DNA from: Tepidicella baoligensis
Lineage (GTDB): Bacteria > Pseudomonadota > Gammaproteobacteria > Burkholderiales > Burkholderiaceae_C
Assembly (NCBI RefSeq): GCF_013432195.1
Contig: NZ_JACCDB010000004.1
Location: 38,818 to 102,817, forward strand
DNA length: 64,000 nucleotides
Reading direction: 5' to 3'
Shown: in pieces, positions 29,791 to 44,191 of the stretch
Position numbering within the stretch: the first letter of the stretch is position 1
Layout: each line of letters starts with the position of its first letter
Notes under the pieces: generated by a model
Seen by the model: the letters and a program-made list of their open reading frames with translations, nothing else
Database searches by the model: none
What the model was told of the DNA's origin: nothing
Position numbers and translations under genes: made by a program

Positions 29791-29817
29791 CGCGCAATTG
29801 TTTCACACATCGCGCAA
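29777..29817. promoter_or_regulatory. Triple half-site, likely IclR-type operator between the regulator gene and pobA
   Basis: TTGCGCG (29779-29785, extended TTTTGCGCG from 29777) and CGCGCAA (29791-29797) form a palindrome with a 5-base spacer. A second CGCGCAA copy lies at 29811-29817, exactly 20 bases, two helical turns, from the first. ATCGCGCAA is repeated exactly at 29789 and 29809. A palindrome plus a direct repeat is the known layout of PobR and PcaU sites in Acinetobacter. The site overlaps the regulator's start codon. Confidence 0.6.
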
Positions 29818-29859
29818 AAGCGCTGCTGCACGCCCCCCAAACCGCTTGGCCCTGCCTAG

Positions 29860-31077
<1,218 letters not shown>

Positions 31078-31093
31078 CCTTATGATGAGGGGC

Positions 31094-31981
31094 ATGAAAC
31101 CCCTCCAACCCCTGCGGGGCGTGCGCGTGCTCAGCCTCGCCCTCAACCTCCCAGGCCCGGCGGCGCTGATGCGCCTGCGGGCCATGGGCGCCCGCTGCAC
31201 CAAGCTCGAAGCCCCTGCACCGCAAGGCTTGGACAGCAGCGACCCGATGGCCCAGTACAGCCGCAAGGCTTACGACGAGATGCACACGGGCATTCGGCGC
31301 ATCGAAGCCGACCTCAAGTCCCCGACCGGCCAGCGCAAGCTGCACCGGACTCTGGCGAGCAGCGATGTGCTGCTCACCTCCTTTCGCCCCTCGGCGCTGC
31401 GCAAGCTCGGACTCGACTGGCCAGCCCTGCGCCGAACCTACCCGGCCTTGTGCATGGTGGCCATCGTCGGCAGCCCCGGCGAGCGGGCGGACGAGCCCGG
31501 GCACGACCTCACCTACCTCGCCGAGGCCGGCTTGGTCGATGGCCTGAACACCCCACCCACCCTGTTTGCCGACATGGGTGGCGCCCTGCTGGCATCGGAA
31601 GCCGTGCTGCGGGCCATGCTGCACCGTCAACACAGTGGAAAAGGCTGCTTCCAAGAGGTGGCTCTGTCGGAAGCCGCCGATTGGCTGGCCTTGCCTCGCC
31701 ACTGGGGGCTGACGGTGCCGGGCGCCGCCGTGGGAGGCGGGCACGCGGGGTATCGGGTCTATCCGTGCAAGGACGGGCGGGTGGCCGTGGCCGCGCTGGA
31801 GCCCCACTTCGCCCGAGCCCTGTGCACCGTGGCGGGCCTGACCCCGCGCAGCTTGGCCGGCATGTTCGACGCGGACACCCACGAGGCCATCGCGGCCTAC
31901 CTGCGCAGCAAGACGCGGCGGCAACTGGACAAGCTCGCCACCGAGCACGACCTCCCCTTGCACACCCTGCCGGCGAACTGA
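31094..31981 (+). CDS. Short family III (CaiB/BaiF) CoA-transferase
   Basis: A 295-residue family III CoA-transferase or racemase, shorter than the usual 380-410. The N-terminal part LRGVRVLSLALNLPGPAALMRLRAMGARCTKLEAP and the central PALCMVAIVGSPGERADEPGHDLTYLAEAGL fit the family. The expected catalytic aspartate is in FADMGGALLASEAVLRAML. The C-terminal part is reduced but ends cleanly at LHTLPAN. It starts about 17 bases after pobA, so co-transcription is likely, although a role in 4-hydroxybenzoate metabolism is not evident. ATGs at 31082 and 31085 are alternative starts. It converges with the YgiQ gene across 9 bases. Confidence 0.75.
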   Translation: MKPLQPLRGVRVLSLALNLPGPAALMRLRAMGARCTKLEAPAPQGLDSSDPMAQYSRKAYDEMHTGIRRIEADLKSPTGQRKLHRTLASSDVLLTSFRPSALRKLGLDWPALRRTYPALCMVAIVGSPGERADEPGHDLTYLAEAGLVDGLNTPPTLFADMGGALLASEAVLRAMLHRQHSGKGCFQEVALSEAADWLALPRHWGLTVPGAAVGGGHAGYRVYPCKDGRVAVAALEPHFARALCTVAGLTPRSLAGMFDADTHEAIAAYLRSKTRRQLDKLATEHDLPLHTLPAN

Positions 31982-31990
31982 CCTGGGGTT

Positions 31991-34366
<2,376 letters not shown>

Positions 34367-34538
34367 GATCGGGCAGTCAACAGGCAATTATCCCGGCAAA
34401 GGGGGCAACCCCACAACTCCCGGGGAGCTGCATCGCAGGGGTGGCTGTCATCAAAAATTCCACTGCGTGTGACACACTGGTCGTCTGCGACTGTGTCGCT
34501 GCTTGCTTGTCTTCTGTCGTTTCTTTCAAAACGGTTGC

Positions 34539-36116
34539 ATGAAACTGCGTTACAAATTGCCTTTGTCGTTCGGCGCGCTGATGCTGGTGATGCTGCTGGC
34601 CTCCGCAGTCGGCATGTTCCAACTCAGCCGAGTCATCGCTTTCTTCCAGACCGATGTCGAGGAAATAGCCCAAGTAGAGCGCCAAGTCGTGGAGACCGAG
34701 CTGCGGTTCCGGACCCAGGTGCAGGAATGGAAAAACCTGTTGTTGCGCGGGTATGCGGCCGATGATCTCGAACGCTATTGGAACGCCTTTCAGCAGGAAG
34801 AGGCCGCGGTGGCCGAGCAGGTACGCCAGATCATGGCCTCCATGCCAGACAACGAGCGCATTCAGGACATCGGCCAGCGCTTTCTGGACGCTCATACCGC
34901 CATGGCCACGGGTTACCGACGCGGCTATGCTTCGTTCGAAGCCTCGCTGTTCGACCACCGCGCCGGAGACCAGGCTGTGGCGGGTCAAGATCGGCAGCCT
35001 GCACAGATGTTGCGTGAACTGCGTATGGCCGTTGCCGAATACAACCAGGCGGTCACCACACAAGCCGCCAACATGGCCCGCCTGACGCTCTGGACCGCCG
35101 TCATCGTGCTGTTGCTCGCCGCCATTGGAGGTCTCGTTTTTGCCGTGTACACCTCCCGCTCCATGGTCAGGCCACTCGATGCAACCCTGACGCTGGCGCG
35201 CCGCGTAGCTGAAGGTGATCTGACCACCCCGGTGGAGGTACAAGGCCGCGACGAAATCGCCCAGCTCCGTGAAGCCATGCGCGACATGCAGGGGGCACTC
35301 ACCGCCATCGTCCAGGAGGTCCGGCAATCGGCCGACAACCTTTCCAACACCAGCCAACAGATCGCCAGTGGCAACCAGGACCTGGGCGCACGCACCGAAT
35401 CGCAGGCCGGATCGCTGGAGGAGACGGCTGCCTCCATGGAGCAGCTCAGCGCCACGGTGAGCCAGAACGCCGACAACGCGCAGACGGCCAACACCCTGGC
35501 CACCGAAGCCAGCCAGGTGGCCTCCGAAGGCGGACAGGTTGTGAACGAGCTGGTACAGACCATGCAGGGGATCACGCAAAGTTCTCGGCGTATCGGCGAC
35601 ATCATCGGTGTGATTGACGGCATTGCCTTCCAGACCAACATCCTGGCCCTGAACGCCGCCGTGGAAGCGGCCCGGGCTGGAGAGGCTGGCCGCGGGTTTG
35701 CCGTGGTGGCCTCCGAGGTGCGCAGCCTGGCCGGCCGCAGCGCCGAAGCCGCCAAGGAAATCAAGCAACTCATCAACGACAGCCTGCAGCGCGTGGAAAC
35801 CGGCAACCAACAGGCCACACTGGCCGGCGACACCATGATCCGGGTGGTGGACTCCATTGCCAAGGTGTCCAGGGTGATGGCCGACATCACCGCTGCCAGC
35901 CGGGAACAGAGCGACGGCGTGGCACAGATTGGCCAGGCCGTGAGCGAACTGGATCAGACGACCCAGCAGAACGCCGCCCTGGTGGAAGAAATGGCCGCCG
36001 CTGCCGATGCCCTCAAGCAACAGGCGGCGGCCCTGGTTCGCACGGTGTCGGTGTTCAAACTGGCCATCGGGTCCCAGAACATGTCATCGGCGGTCGCGCT
36101 GGCTGTGCGAGGCTGA
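34539..36116 (+). CDS. Methyl-accepting chemotaxis protein
   Basis: A 525-residue chemoreceptor. One membrane segment lies at about 10-28 ([21 protein letters not shown]) and a second near 187-208 ([21 protein letters not shown]). The helical periplasmic sensor between them is of the four-helix type (about 30-185). A HAMP domain follows ([34 protein letters not shown]). The signalling tip is [57 protein letters not shown]. There is no C-terminal CheR-binding pentapeptide. Ligand unknown. The ribosome site is weak. Confidence 0.93.
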   Translation: MKLRYKLPLSFGALMLVMLLASAVGMFQLSRVIAFFQTDVEEIAQVERQVVETELRFRTQVQEWKNLLLRGYAADDLERYWNAFQQEEAAVAEQVRQIMASMPDNERIQDIGQRFLDAHTAMATGYRRGYASFEASLFDHRAGDQAVAGQDRQPAQMLRELRMAVAEYNQAVTTQAANMARLTLWTAVIVLLLAAIGGLVFAVYTSRSMVRPLDATLTLARRVAEGDLTTPVEVQGRDEIAQLREAMRDMQGALTAIVQEVRQSADNLSNTSQQIASGNQDLGARTESQAGSLEETAASMEQLSATVSQNADNAQTANTLATEASQVASEGGQVVNELVQTMQGITQSSRRIGDIIGVIDGIAFQTNILALNAAVEAARAGEAGRGFAVVASEVRSLAGRSAEAAKEIKQLINDSLQRVETGNQQATLAGDTMIRVVDSIAKVSRVMADITAASREQSDGVAQIGQAVSELDQTTQQNAALVEEMAAAADALKQQAAALVRTVSVFKLAIGSQNMSSAVALAVRG

Positions 36117-36155
36117 AGAACCCACCCCCCCCAGCTTCGCACGCCGTCCGGGGCA

Positions 36156-37154
36156 TCAGTCTCCGAACGCCTGACGCAGCGCCCGCGCCGCGTCCTGATG
36201 CGCTTGCAGTGCCTCGGGAATGGCCCGGCCCATCTTGATGAACTCGTGCGTCACACCGCGGTAGATCTCCAGGTCCACTGGCACCCCGGCCATGCGGAAG
36301 CGGTCGGCCATCATCACGCCCTCGTCCACCAGCGGGTCGCATTCCGCCAAGCCCATCCACACCGGGGCCGCGCCATCCAGGTCGGGAGCGTTCAACGGGG
36401 AAAAGCGCCAATCGTCCCGATCGGCGGGGGTGTTGACGTACTGGTTGAAGAACCAGGTGATGCTGGCCTCCTCTAGCACAAAGCCGTGGGCATAGGTTTT
36501 GTGGGAGGGGGTGTCCTGGTGCGCGGCGCAGCCGGGGTAGAACAGCAATTGCAGCCGCAAGGACAGACCGGCATCGCGGGCTTGCAGAGCCGTCACGATG
36601 CTGAGCGTGCCCCCGGCGCTGTCGCCCCCGATGGCGATGCGTGCCGCATCCAGCCCGAGCGCAGGGGCCTGGGTGTGCAGCCATTGCAGGGCATCCCAGG
36701 CATCGTTCACGGCGGTGGGGAATTTGTGCTCCGGTGCCAACCGATAGTCCAACGACAGCACCGCGCAATGCGCCAGATGGGCGAGGTGTCGGCAAAGGCT
36801 GGCGTGGGTGGCCACGCTGCCCACGGTGAAGCCGCCGCCATGCAGGTACAGCAGCACCGGCCACGGCGCGTGCATCTGTGCGTCATCAACCCCTTTGAGG
36901 TGTGGCACCACCAGTTCAGCGGGCAGTTCGGCACCGTCGCGTGTGGGAATTCGCAACGCCTCCACCCGCGCCATCTTGTGAGGCGGAATGTCCAGCACGC
37001 CGGAGCCGACCTCGTAGAACGCGCGGGCTTGCTGGGGCGACAGGGCATGCATGGGCGGGCGGCCGGCACGGGCCATGCGGTCGATCACACCGCGCATGGC
37101 AGGGGTCAACAGGGAACGGGGGTTGGCATGGGCACGCATGGACCGCATTGTCAC
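36156..37154 (-). CDS. Alpha/beta hydrolase of the hormone-sensitive-lipase family (family IV esterase)
   Basis: A 332-residue esterase. The oxyanion motif HGGGFTVGS and nucleophile motif GDSAGGTLS define the HSL/family IV group. The acid residue is in ECDPLVDEG and the histidine in GVTHEFIKMG. It hydrolyses short or medium acyl esters in the cytoplasm, and no signal peptide is seen. The frame opens with GTG at 37154, preceded by GGAG 5 bases upstream. An ATG two codons in is the alternative. It converges with the chemoreceptor gene and diverges from the alcohol dehydrogenase. Confidence 0.92.
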   Translation of the reverse strand: MTMRSMRAHANPRSLLTPAMRGVIDRMARAGRPPMHALSPQQARAFYEVGSGVLDIPPHKMARVEALRIPTRDGAELPAELVVPHLKGVDDAQMHAPWPVLLYLHGGGFTVGSVATHASLCRHLAHLAHCAVLSLDYRLAPEHKFPTAVNDAWDALQWLHTQAPALGLDAARIAIGGDSAGGTLSIVTALQARDAGLSLRLQLLFYPGCAAHQDTPSHKTYAHGFVLEEASITWFFNQYVNTPADRDDWRFSPLNAPDLDGAAPVWMGLAECDPLVDEGVMMADRFRMAGVPVDLEIYRGVTHEFIKMGRAIPEALQAHQDAARALRQAFGD

Positions 37155-37220
37155 ATCCGCTCCATCGTGTCCAAGCCGTAGGCGCTATATTGCTTGGCAA
37201 AAACCACGACGGAGACAAGC

Positions 37221-38369
37221 GTGTCACAGATCCTCTACCTGACGAACATCCAGATCGAATGCGGTGCCTTGAAGCTGTTGGCCAGCGAATGCGAGCGCAC
37301 CGGCATGCGCAAGCCGCTGATCGTGACCGACCCCGGCGTGAAAGCCGCCGGGCTGCTGGATCGGACCGTGGCAGCCCTGGGTACAAGCACCAGCGCCCTG
37401 CCCCATGCGGTGTTCGACCAGACACCCTCCAATCCCACCGAGGCGGCTGTGCGTGCGGCCCAGGCGATTTTCGAAGCCCACGGTTGCGACGGCCTGGTGG
37501 CGTTGGGCGGCGGCAGCGCCATCGACTGCGCCAAGGGCGTGGCCATTGCCGTGGCCCACCCCGGCCCGCTCAAGACCTATGCCACCATCGAAGGCGGCTC
37601 GCCCAAGATCACCGATCGCGTGCCGCCGCTCATCGCCATTCCCACCACTGCAGGCACCGGCAGCGAGGTGGCTCGCGGCGCCATCGTCATCGTGGACGAC
37701 GGACGCAAACTGGGCTTCCACAGCTGGCACATCCTGCCCAAGACCGCCCTGCTCGACCCCGAACTCACCCTGGGCCTGCCGCCACTGCTCACCGCCGCCA
37801 CCGGCATGGACGCCATCGCGCACTGCATGGAAACCTTCATGGCTGCCCCCTTCAACCCACCCGCCGACGGCATCGCGCTGGACGGCTTGGAGCGCGGCTG
37901 GTCGCACATCGAACGCGCCACCCGAAACGGCAACGACCGCGAGGCCCGGCTGCAGATGATGAGCGCCAGCATGCAAGGCGCCCTAGCCTTCCAGAAAGGG
38001 CTGGGGTGCGTGCATTCGCTCAGCCACAGCCTGGGTGGGGTGAACCCGCGCCTGCACCATGGCACCCTCAACGCCCTCTTCCTACCCGAGGTGATCGCCT
38101 TCAATGCGGAGGCTGAGTCGGTGCGGAAAGAGCGCCGGCTGGAGCGCATGGTGCGCGCCATGGGCTTGGGCAGTGCGGCCGATCTGGGACTGGCCATCCG
38201 CGACATGAACGCCCGCCTGGGTCTGCCCAACGGCCTCGCCGCCCTGGGCGTCACCGAGGCCCTGTTCGACCGGGTGATCGAAGGCGCACTGGCCGATCAC
38301 TGCCACAAAACCAATCCAAGGCTGGCCAGCGCGGACGACTACCGGCGCATGTTGCAAGCCGCCCTGTGA
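37221..38369 (+). CDS. Iron-containing alcohol dehydrogenase
   Basis: A 382-residue group III (Fe-ADH) oxidoreductase. NAD(P) binding is shown by GGGSAIDCAKGVAI near residue 95 and PTTAGTGSEVARGAIV. Metal-ligand histidines lie in MDAIAHCMETFM, GCVHSLSHSLGG and LHHGTLNALFLPEV. The substrate could be an alcohol, lactaldehyde, maleylacetate or a 4-hydroxy acid. The GTG at 37221 has GGAGAC 6 bases upstream and begins MSQILYLTNIQIE. A TTG at 37194 is in frame but less likely. Confidence 0.92.
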   Translation: MSQILYLTNIQIECGALKLLASECERTGMRKPLIVTDPGVKAAGLLDRTVAALGTSTSALPHAVFDQTPSNPTEAAVRAAQAIFEAHGCDGLVALGGGSAIDCAKGVAIAVAHPGPLKTYATIEGGSPKITDRVPPLIAIPTTAGTGSEVARGAIVIVDDGRKLGFHSWHILPKTALLDPELTLGLPPLLTAATGMDAIAHCMETFMAAPFNPPADGIALDGLERGWSHIERATRNGNDREARLQMMSASMQGALAFQKGLGCVHSLSHSLGGVNPRLHHGTLNALFLPEVIAFNAEAESVRKERRLERMVRAMGLGSAADLGLAIRDMNARLGLPNGLAALGVTEALFDRVIEGALADHCHKTNPRLASADDYRRMLQAAL

Positions 38370-38429
38370 TGCGTGGCCCAGGGGGTACAAGGCAGAGGGG
38401 GAGAAGAGCCCACTGCACCCTGAATGATT

Positions 38430-39500
38430 TCACAGGGGCAGGATCACCGAAGGATCGGGCCGCTGCAGCCACTGCGCGAATTCGTCGGCCAGTTGCTGGC
38501 TGGCCGCCACGGCAGCTCCCCAGGCCCGCATGCGGGCCGGCAAGTCGGCACCATAGCGGGGAAAGTCCGCCCGGTCCGGCAGCTTGCCATTGGGCAGGCG
38601 GCTCACCCAGGCCGGATCGGGTGCCAGCACCAGAACATGGTCCAGGAAGGACGTGGCCCGGTGACGCCATTTCCACGCCTTGTCCAGCCACCCGGGCACC
38701 ACTTGACGCTGGAAGTGCGGGTACAGCACCAACCCGCGTTCAGGCCGGTAGGCCAGATGCAGGTGGTAATCGGTGATGCCGCCATCCCAGTACGCGCCAC
38801 GCGGCGCGCCTGCAATATCGTGCACCGCTTCCAGCAGGAACGGGATCGAGCAACTCGCCTGCAGAGCGGGCATGAAGTTCGCTTCGTCCAGCCACACCTG
38901 GCGCGTGCGGTAGTCGTGCGTGGCAAACGGTAAGGGCGTCGCCCGCGTGCTGAACACCACACGCTCCAGCCAGGCCCCCATCGCTCGCCGGTGCAACGCG
39001 TTCGTGAGGTAGGCACCCAGATAGCCGGCTGGTGTGCGCCACCCGCCTTCCCGAGCCAGCACATGCCGTCCGCGAGAGGTGACGATGTGCACCCGGTAGC
39101 GGGGATGTTCCAGCACCTCACGAATCCGCCCCCCGTAAAAAGCCTGCAGGCTCTCCCCGAACCGCTCACTCACATGCCGCGCGCTGGGGCGCTTGCGCCC
39201 GGGAGGGACTTCGTAATCCTGCCCGATGTAGTCGCGCTCCAGCCGCAGGAAGGCCTGTACCGGGTCGTTCAGGCAGGCCGTGGCCATGCGCCATGCCCCG
39301 ATAGAAGCCCCGACCAAGTCCACTGGATGAGCTTCTCTGGCGAGCCATTCACCAAAAATCAGCCGGTCCAGCGGTCCGAGAATGAGCCCCTTGGGGCCAC
39401 CGGCAGCGCCGGCCACCACCCCCACATGCGAGGGCTGCAACCCCTCGGAACGGATATGCGCCCAAGCTTCGGGGCCCGCGTAGATGCGCAATGCCTGCAT
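38430..39500 (-). CDS. Patatin-like phospholipase family protein
   Basis: A 356-residue patatin-fold protein. The oxyanion-type glycine loop is AGAAGGPKGLIL, the nucleophile motif GASIGAWR (GxSxG), and the catalytic aspartate is in DGGITDYH (DGG). It is predicted to be an acyl hydrolase on membrane lipids or lipid droplets. No signal peptide or membrane segment is seen, so it is probably cytoplasmic. The ATG at 39500 begins MQALRIYAG. A GTG at 39512 is possible. It lies 15 bases after the HDOD pair on the same strand, which may mean co-transcription. Confidence 0.87.
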   Translation of the reverse strand: MQALRIYAGPEAWAHIRSEGLQPSHVGVVAGAAGGPKGLILGPLDRLIFGEWLAREAHPVDLVGASIGAWRMATACLNDPVQAFLRLERDYIGQDYEVPPGRKRPSARHVSERFGESLQAFYGGRIREVLEHPRYRVHIVTSRGRHVLAREGGWRTPAGYLGAYLTNALHRRAMGAWLERVVFSTRATPLPFATHDYRTRQVWLDEANFMPALQASCSIPFLLEAVHDIAGAPRGAYWDGGITDYHLHLAYRPERGLVLYPHFQRQVVPGWLDKAWKWRHRATSFLDHVLVLAPDPAWVSRLPNGKLPDRADFPRYGADLPARMRAWGAAVAASQQLADEFAQWLQRPDPSVILPL

Positions 39501-39515
39501 ACCGTGGACCACCCG

Positions 39516-40331
39516 CTACCACCCGCCACCCAAAGCGTCGAGCCCGGCCACATCAGGTGCCACGAGCAGGTCGGGATCGAGTTCAAGCACCTCGCCCAAG
39601 GCGTCGGGATAGGTGTGGATCAGGTCATCGCTGCGGTTGCCCGACAACAGCAGCCGCGCTCGCCAGCTCGCCAAGTGGACCACGGCCGCCAACGGATCCA
39701 GCGGGTCGTGTTCCATCGGGTTCGCATGTTGCGCGATCGCATCCACCAGCAAGCGAGGCAGGCGCCAGTGCTGCGCCAAGGCGCCACCTGCTTCGGCATA
39801 AGAGTAGCCCAGCGCCAGGTATTCCGCACGGCCGCGATTCAGATCGAAAACATCGAGATTGTGGTCGATCGCCTGCATGGTCTCGGGCATACCGATGTGC
39901 ATGACCAGCTCCCCCACACCGTGCAGCAGCGCCGCGGTAAAGGCCACGTTTTCGTCCAAACGGCGTGGCAGGCAGATCAGTTTGGCCACGCTCGCTGCGG
40001 CAAAGCTGAAGTGCCAGAAACGTTCGAGATTGACGCCACTGACCGCATGAAAACTGTCGTTCAGCGCCGCGCCGATGACGAGGGCGCGCACCTTGTGGAG
40101 CCCGAGCACCATCAGGGCATCGCGCACCGTACCCACCGGCCGGATGAGTCGGAAAAAAGAGGAATTCGCCTGCTGCAGCAGCCGCGCCACCAGCGCCGGG
40201 TCATGTTCGATTTCCCCCGCGATGCTGGACAAGTCAACATGTTCCTGCTCAAACGTTTCGATGAGCCGGGCCGCCAGTTCGGGGACCACGGGCAGGGCCT
40301 GGGGTTGGCGCAGCAACTCGTCGAGCTGCAT
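39516..40331 (-). CDS. HDOD domain protein (second of a tandem pair)
   Basis: A 271-residue protein made almost entirely of an HDOD domain: ALPVVPELAARLIETF, the DPALVARLLQQANSSFF helix and the GTVRDALMVLGLHKVRALV segment. HDOD proteins are HD-related, often without phosphodiesterase activity, and act in signalling, motility or biofilm control. No output domain is fused here. ATG at 40331 has GGGG upstream. A GTG at 40337 overlaps the stop of the upstream gene. It is clearly a paralogue of the preceding gene. Confidence 0.88.
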   Translation of the reverse strand: MQLDELLRQPQALPVVPELAARLIETFEQEHVDLSSIAGEIEHDPALVARLLQQANSSFFRLIRPVGTVRDALMVLGLHKVRALVIGAALNDSFHAVSGVNLERFWHFSFAAASVAKLICLPRRLDENVAFTAALLHGVGELVMHIGMPETMQAIDHNLDVFDLNRGRAEYLALGYSYAEAGGALAQHWRLPRLLVDAIAQHANPMEHDPLDPLAAVVHLASWRARLLLSGNRSDDLIHTYPDALGEVLELDPDLLVAPDVAGLDALGGGW

Positions 40332-40333
40332 GT

Positions 40334-41161
40334 TCACCCCATGAACGCCGACAACTCACCGGCCGAAGTCCATTCGCTCGGGTCTTTGTCCAGCACCATG
40401 TCCAGCTCCAGCCCCAGGAGGATGGCGACCACGTCGGGAAAGGTGGCGGTGAGCCCTGCACGGTCCATGTGGATTTCCTGCGCCCGGGCGCGCCAGGAGG
40501 CCATGTGCACCACCCCCGCCATGGGCTCGTAGATGTCACCCTCGAACGGCAGCAATTGGTGTTTGAGCGCTGTGACGATGACTTCCGGAAAATCCCATTT
40601 CTGGGCGAACGCAGCGCTCACGTCGGCATAGGTGTAACCGAGCGCCGCGCGCTCGGCTTCGGCACGCTTCAAGTCGAGGGGTGACACCGTCCAGTCGAGC
40701 TTGGCCACAACCTCAGGCATGCCGATGTGCATCACCAGATCACCTACGGCATGGACCAAGCCGGCGGTGAAGGCGGCCCCATCGTTGTAACGCAGGCTTT
40801 TGGCCAGCGTGCGGCAGATCTTGGCGGTGTTGAGGCTGTAGCGCCAGAACTGTTCCAGATTCACGCCTGGCACCGTTTTGAAACTGCTGCTGAGCGCCAC
40901 CGCCTGCACCAGTGTGCGCACATGATGGAAGCCCAGGACGCTGATCGCATCCTGCACACTGAGAATTTCCCGCGTGAGCCCGAAAAAGGCCGAATTCGCC
41001 AGCTTGAGCATACGCGCCGTCAGGCCCGGATCGGTCGCGACGGCCTCGCTGATGAGGCGCGGGTCGGGATCGTCCTTGTTCAGCTCGGCCATGACTTCGG
41101 AGACCACCCGGGGAATGCTGGGCAGTGCCTTGGCTTGGGCCAGGAGCTCTTCGAGTTGCAT
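40334..41161 (-). CDS. HDOD domain protein (first of a tandem pair)
   Basis: A 275-residue HDOD protein with the same domain limits as its neighbour: ALPSIPRVVSEVMAEL, TDPGLTARMLKLANSAFFGL, LSVQDAISVLGFHHVRTLVQAV. The two appear to have arisen by tandem duplication and then diverged widely, judging by eye. The end overlaps or abuts the start of the second copy, so they are translationally coupled. It lies 48 bases after the tex start-to-stop region on the same strand but probably has its own promoter, since TATACT is seen in the gap. Confidence 0.88.
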   Translation of the reverse strand: MQLEELLAQAKALPSIPRVVSEVMAELNKDDPDPRLISEAVATDPGLTARMLKLANSAFFGLTREILSVQDAISVLGFHHVRTLVQAVALSSSFKTVPGVNLEQFWRYSLNTAKICRTLAKSLRYNDGAAFTAGLVHAVGDLVMHIGMPEVVAKLDWTVSPLDLKRAEAERAALGYTYADVSAAFAQKWDFPEVIVTALKHQLLPFEGDIYEPMAGVVHMASWRARAQEIHMDRAGLTATFPDVVAILLGLELDMVLDKDPSEWTSAGELSAFMG

Positions 41162-41209
41162 GACGGCACTGGATCGAAGCTATTGATGAGGGCAGTATAG
41201 TGGACGCAA

Positions 41210-43606
<2,397 letters not shown>

Positions 43607-43621
43607 GCGTTCAAAGCAGAA

Positions 43622-43639
43622 GCCGACCCGCAGGTCGGC
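43622..43639 (-). terminator. Rho-independent-type terminator after the RidA-family gene
   Basis: On the - strand GCCGACC and GGTCGGC pair perfectly (7 bp, 4-base loop) and are followed by TTCTGCTTTG. The hairpin lies 49 bases beyond the RidA-family stop and just before the tex start codon. It would close the flavoprotein-RidA operon. Confidence 0.6.
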
Positions 43640-43687
43640 CTCAGGGTTCCATCGAATGGGTCGAGTTTGCCAGAAAAATCCACCCAG

Positions 43688-44080
43688 TCAGTCGGGCACG
43701 ACAGCGGTGACTTCGATTTCCACCTTGGCCCGGTCCTCGATCAGGGCCGACACCTCCACCGCCGTCATGGCCGCGTTGTAGCAGCCGATCAGTTCCTTGA
43801 ACGCCTTGCCGATGTCGGGGTAGGCCGCCACGTATTCGCGCTTGTCGGTCACGTACCAGGTCATGCGCACGATGTGCTCCGGCTTGGCACCACCTTCGGC
43901 CAGTACCGCGACCACGTTCTCCAGCGCCTGCCGTGCTTGGACGCCGATGTCGTCGCTATGGAAAACCCCTTGTGCATCCCAACCGATCATGCCGGCAACG
44001 AATACCATGCGGCCACGGGCCGTGACCCCATTGGCATACCCCTTGGGGCGCGGCCAACCGGGCGGAAGCAGTACTTGCAT
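43688..44080 (-). CDS. RidA-family (YjgF/YER057c) protein lacking the catalytic arginine
   Basis: A 130-residue Rid-family protein. The fold marks are GYANGVTARGRMVFVAGMIGWDAQG, the ALENVVAVLAEGG helix and the C-terminal VEVSALIEDRAKVEIEVTAVV. RidA enzymes hydrolyse 2-enamine/imine intermediates using an arginine (Arg105 in E. coli, in PARS-VEV). Here the aligned position, also residue 105, is methionine (NAAMTAVEV). So it falls with Rid subfamilies not expected to be imine deaminases by that mechanism. GGAGAG precedes the ATG at 44080. It follows the flavoprotein gene by 111 bases on the same strand and probably shares its transcript. Confidence 0.88.
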   Translation of the reverse strand: MQVLLPPGWPRPKGYANGVTARGRMVFVAGMIGWDAQGVFHSDDIGVQARQALENVVAVLAEGGAKPEHIVRMTWYVTDKREYVAAYPDIGKAFKELIGCYNAAMTAVEVSALIEDRAKVEIEVTAVVPD

Positions 44081-44191
44081 GTCAACTCTCCTTGAAAAGG
44101 CTTGTGAACCGTGGTCCGATGGCTCGGCGTACATCGTCGGGGCGGAACGGAGTCCGGAACACGGTCAGCAGGCAACCCTGCACCGCCGCAC

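Noticed and set aside
43688-44080. Calling the Rid protein a 2-iminobutanoate/2-iminopropanoate deaminase
   Set aside because: The catalytic arginine position is methionine, so the classical reaction cannot be assumed.
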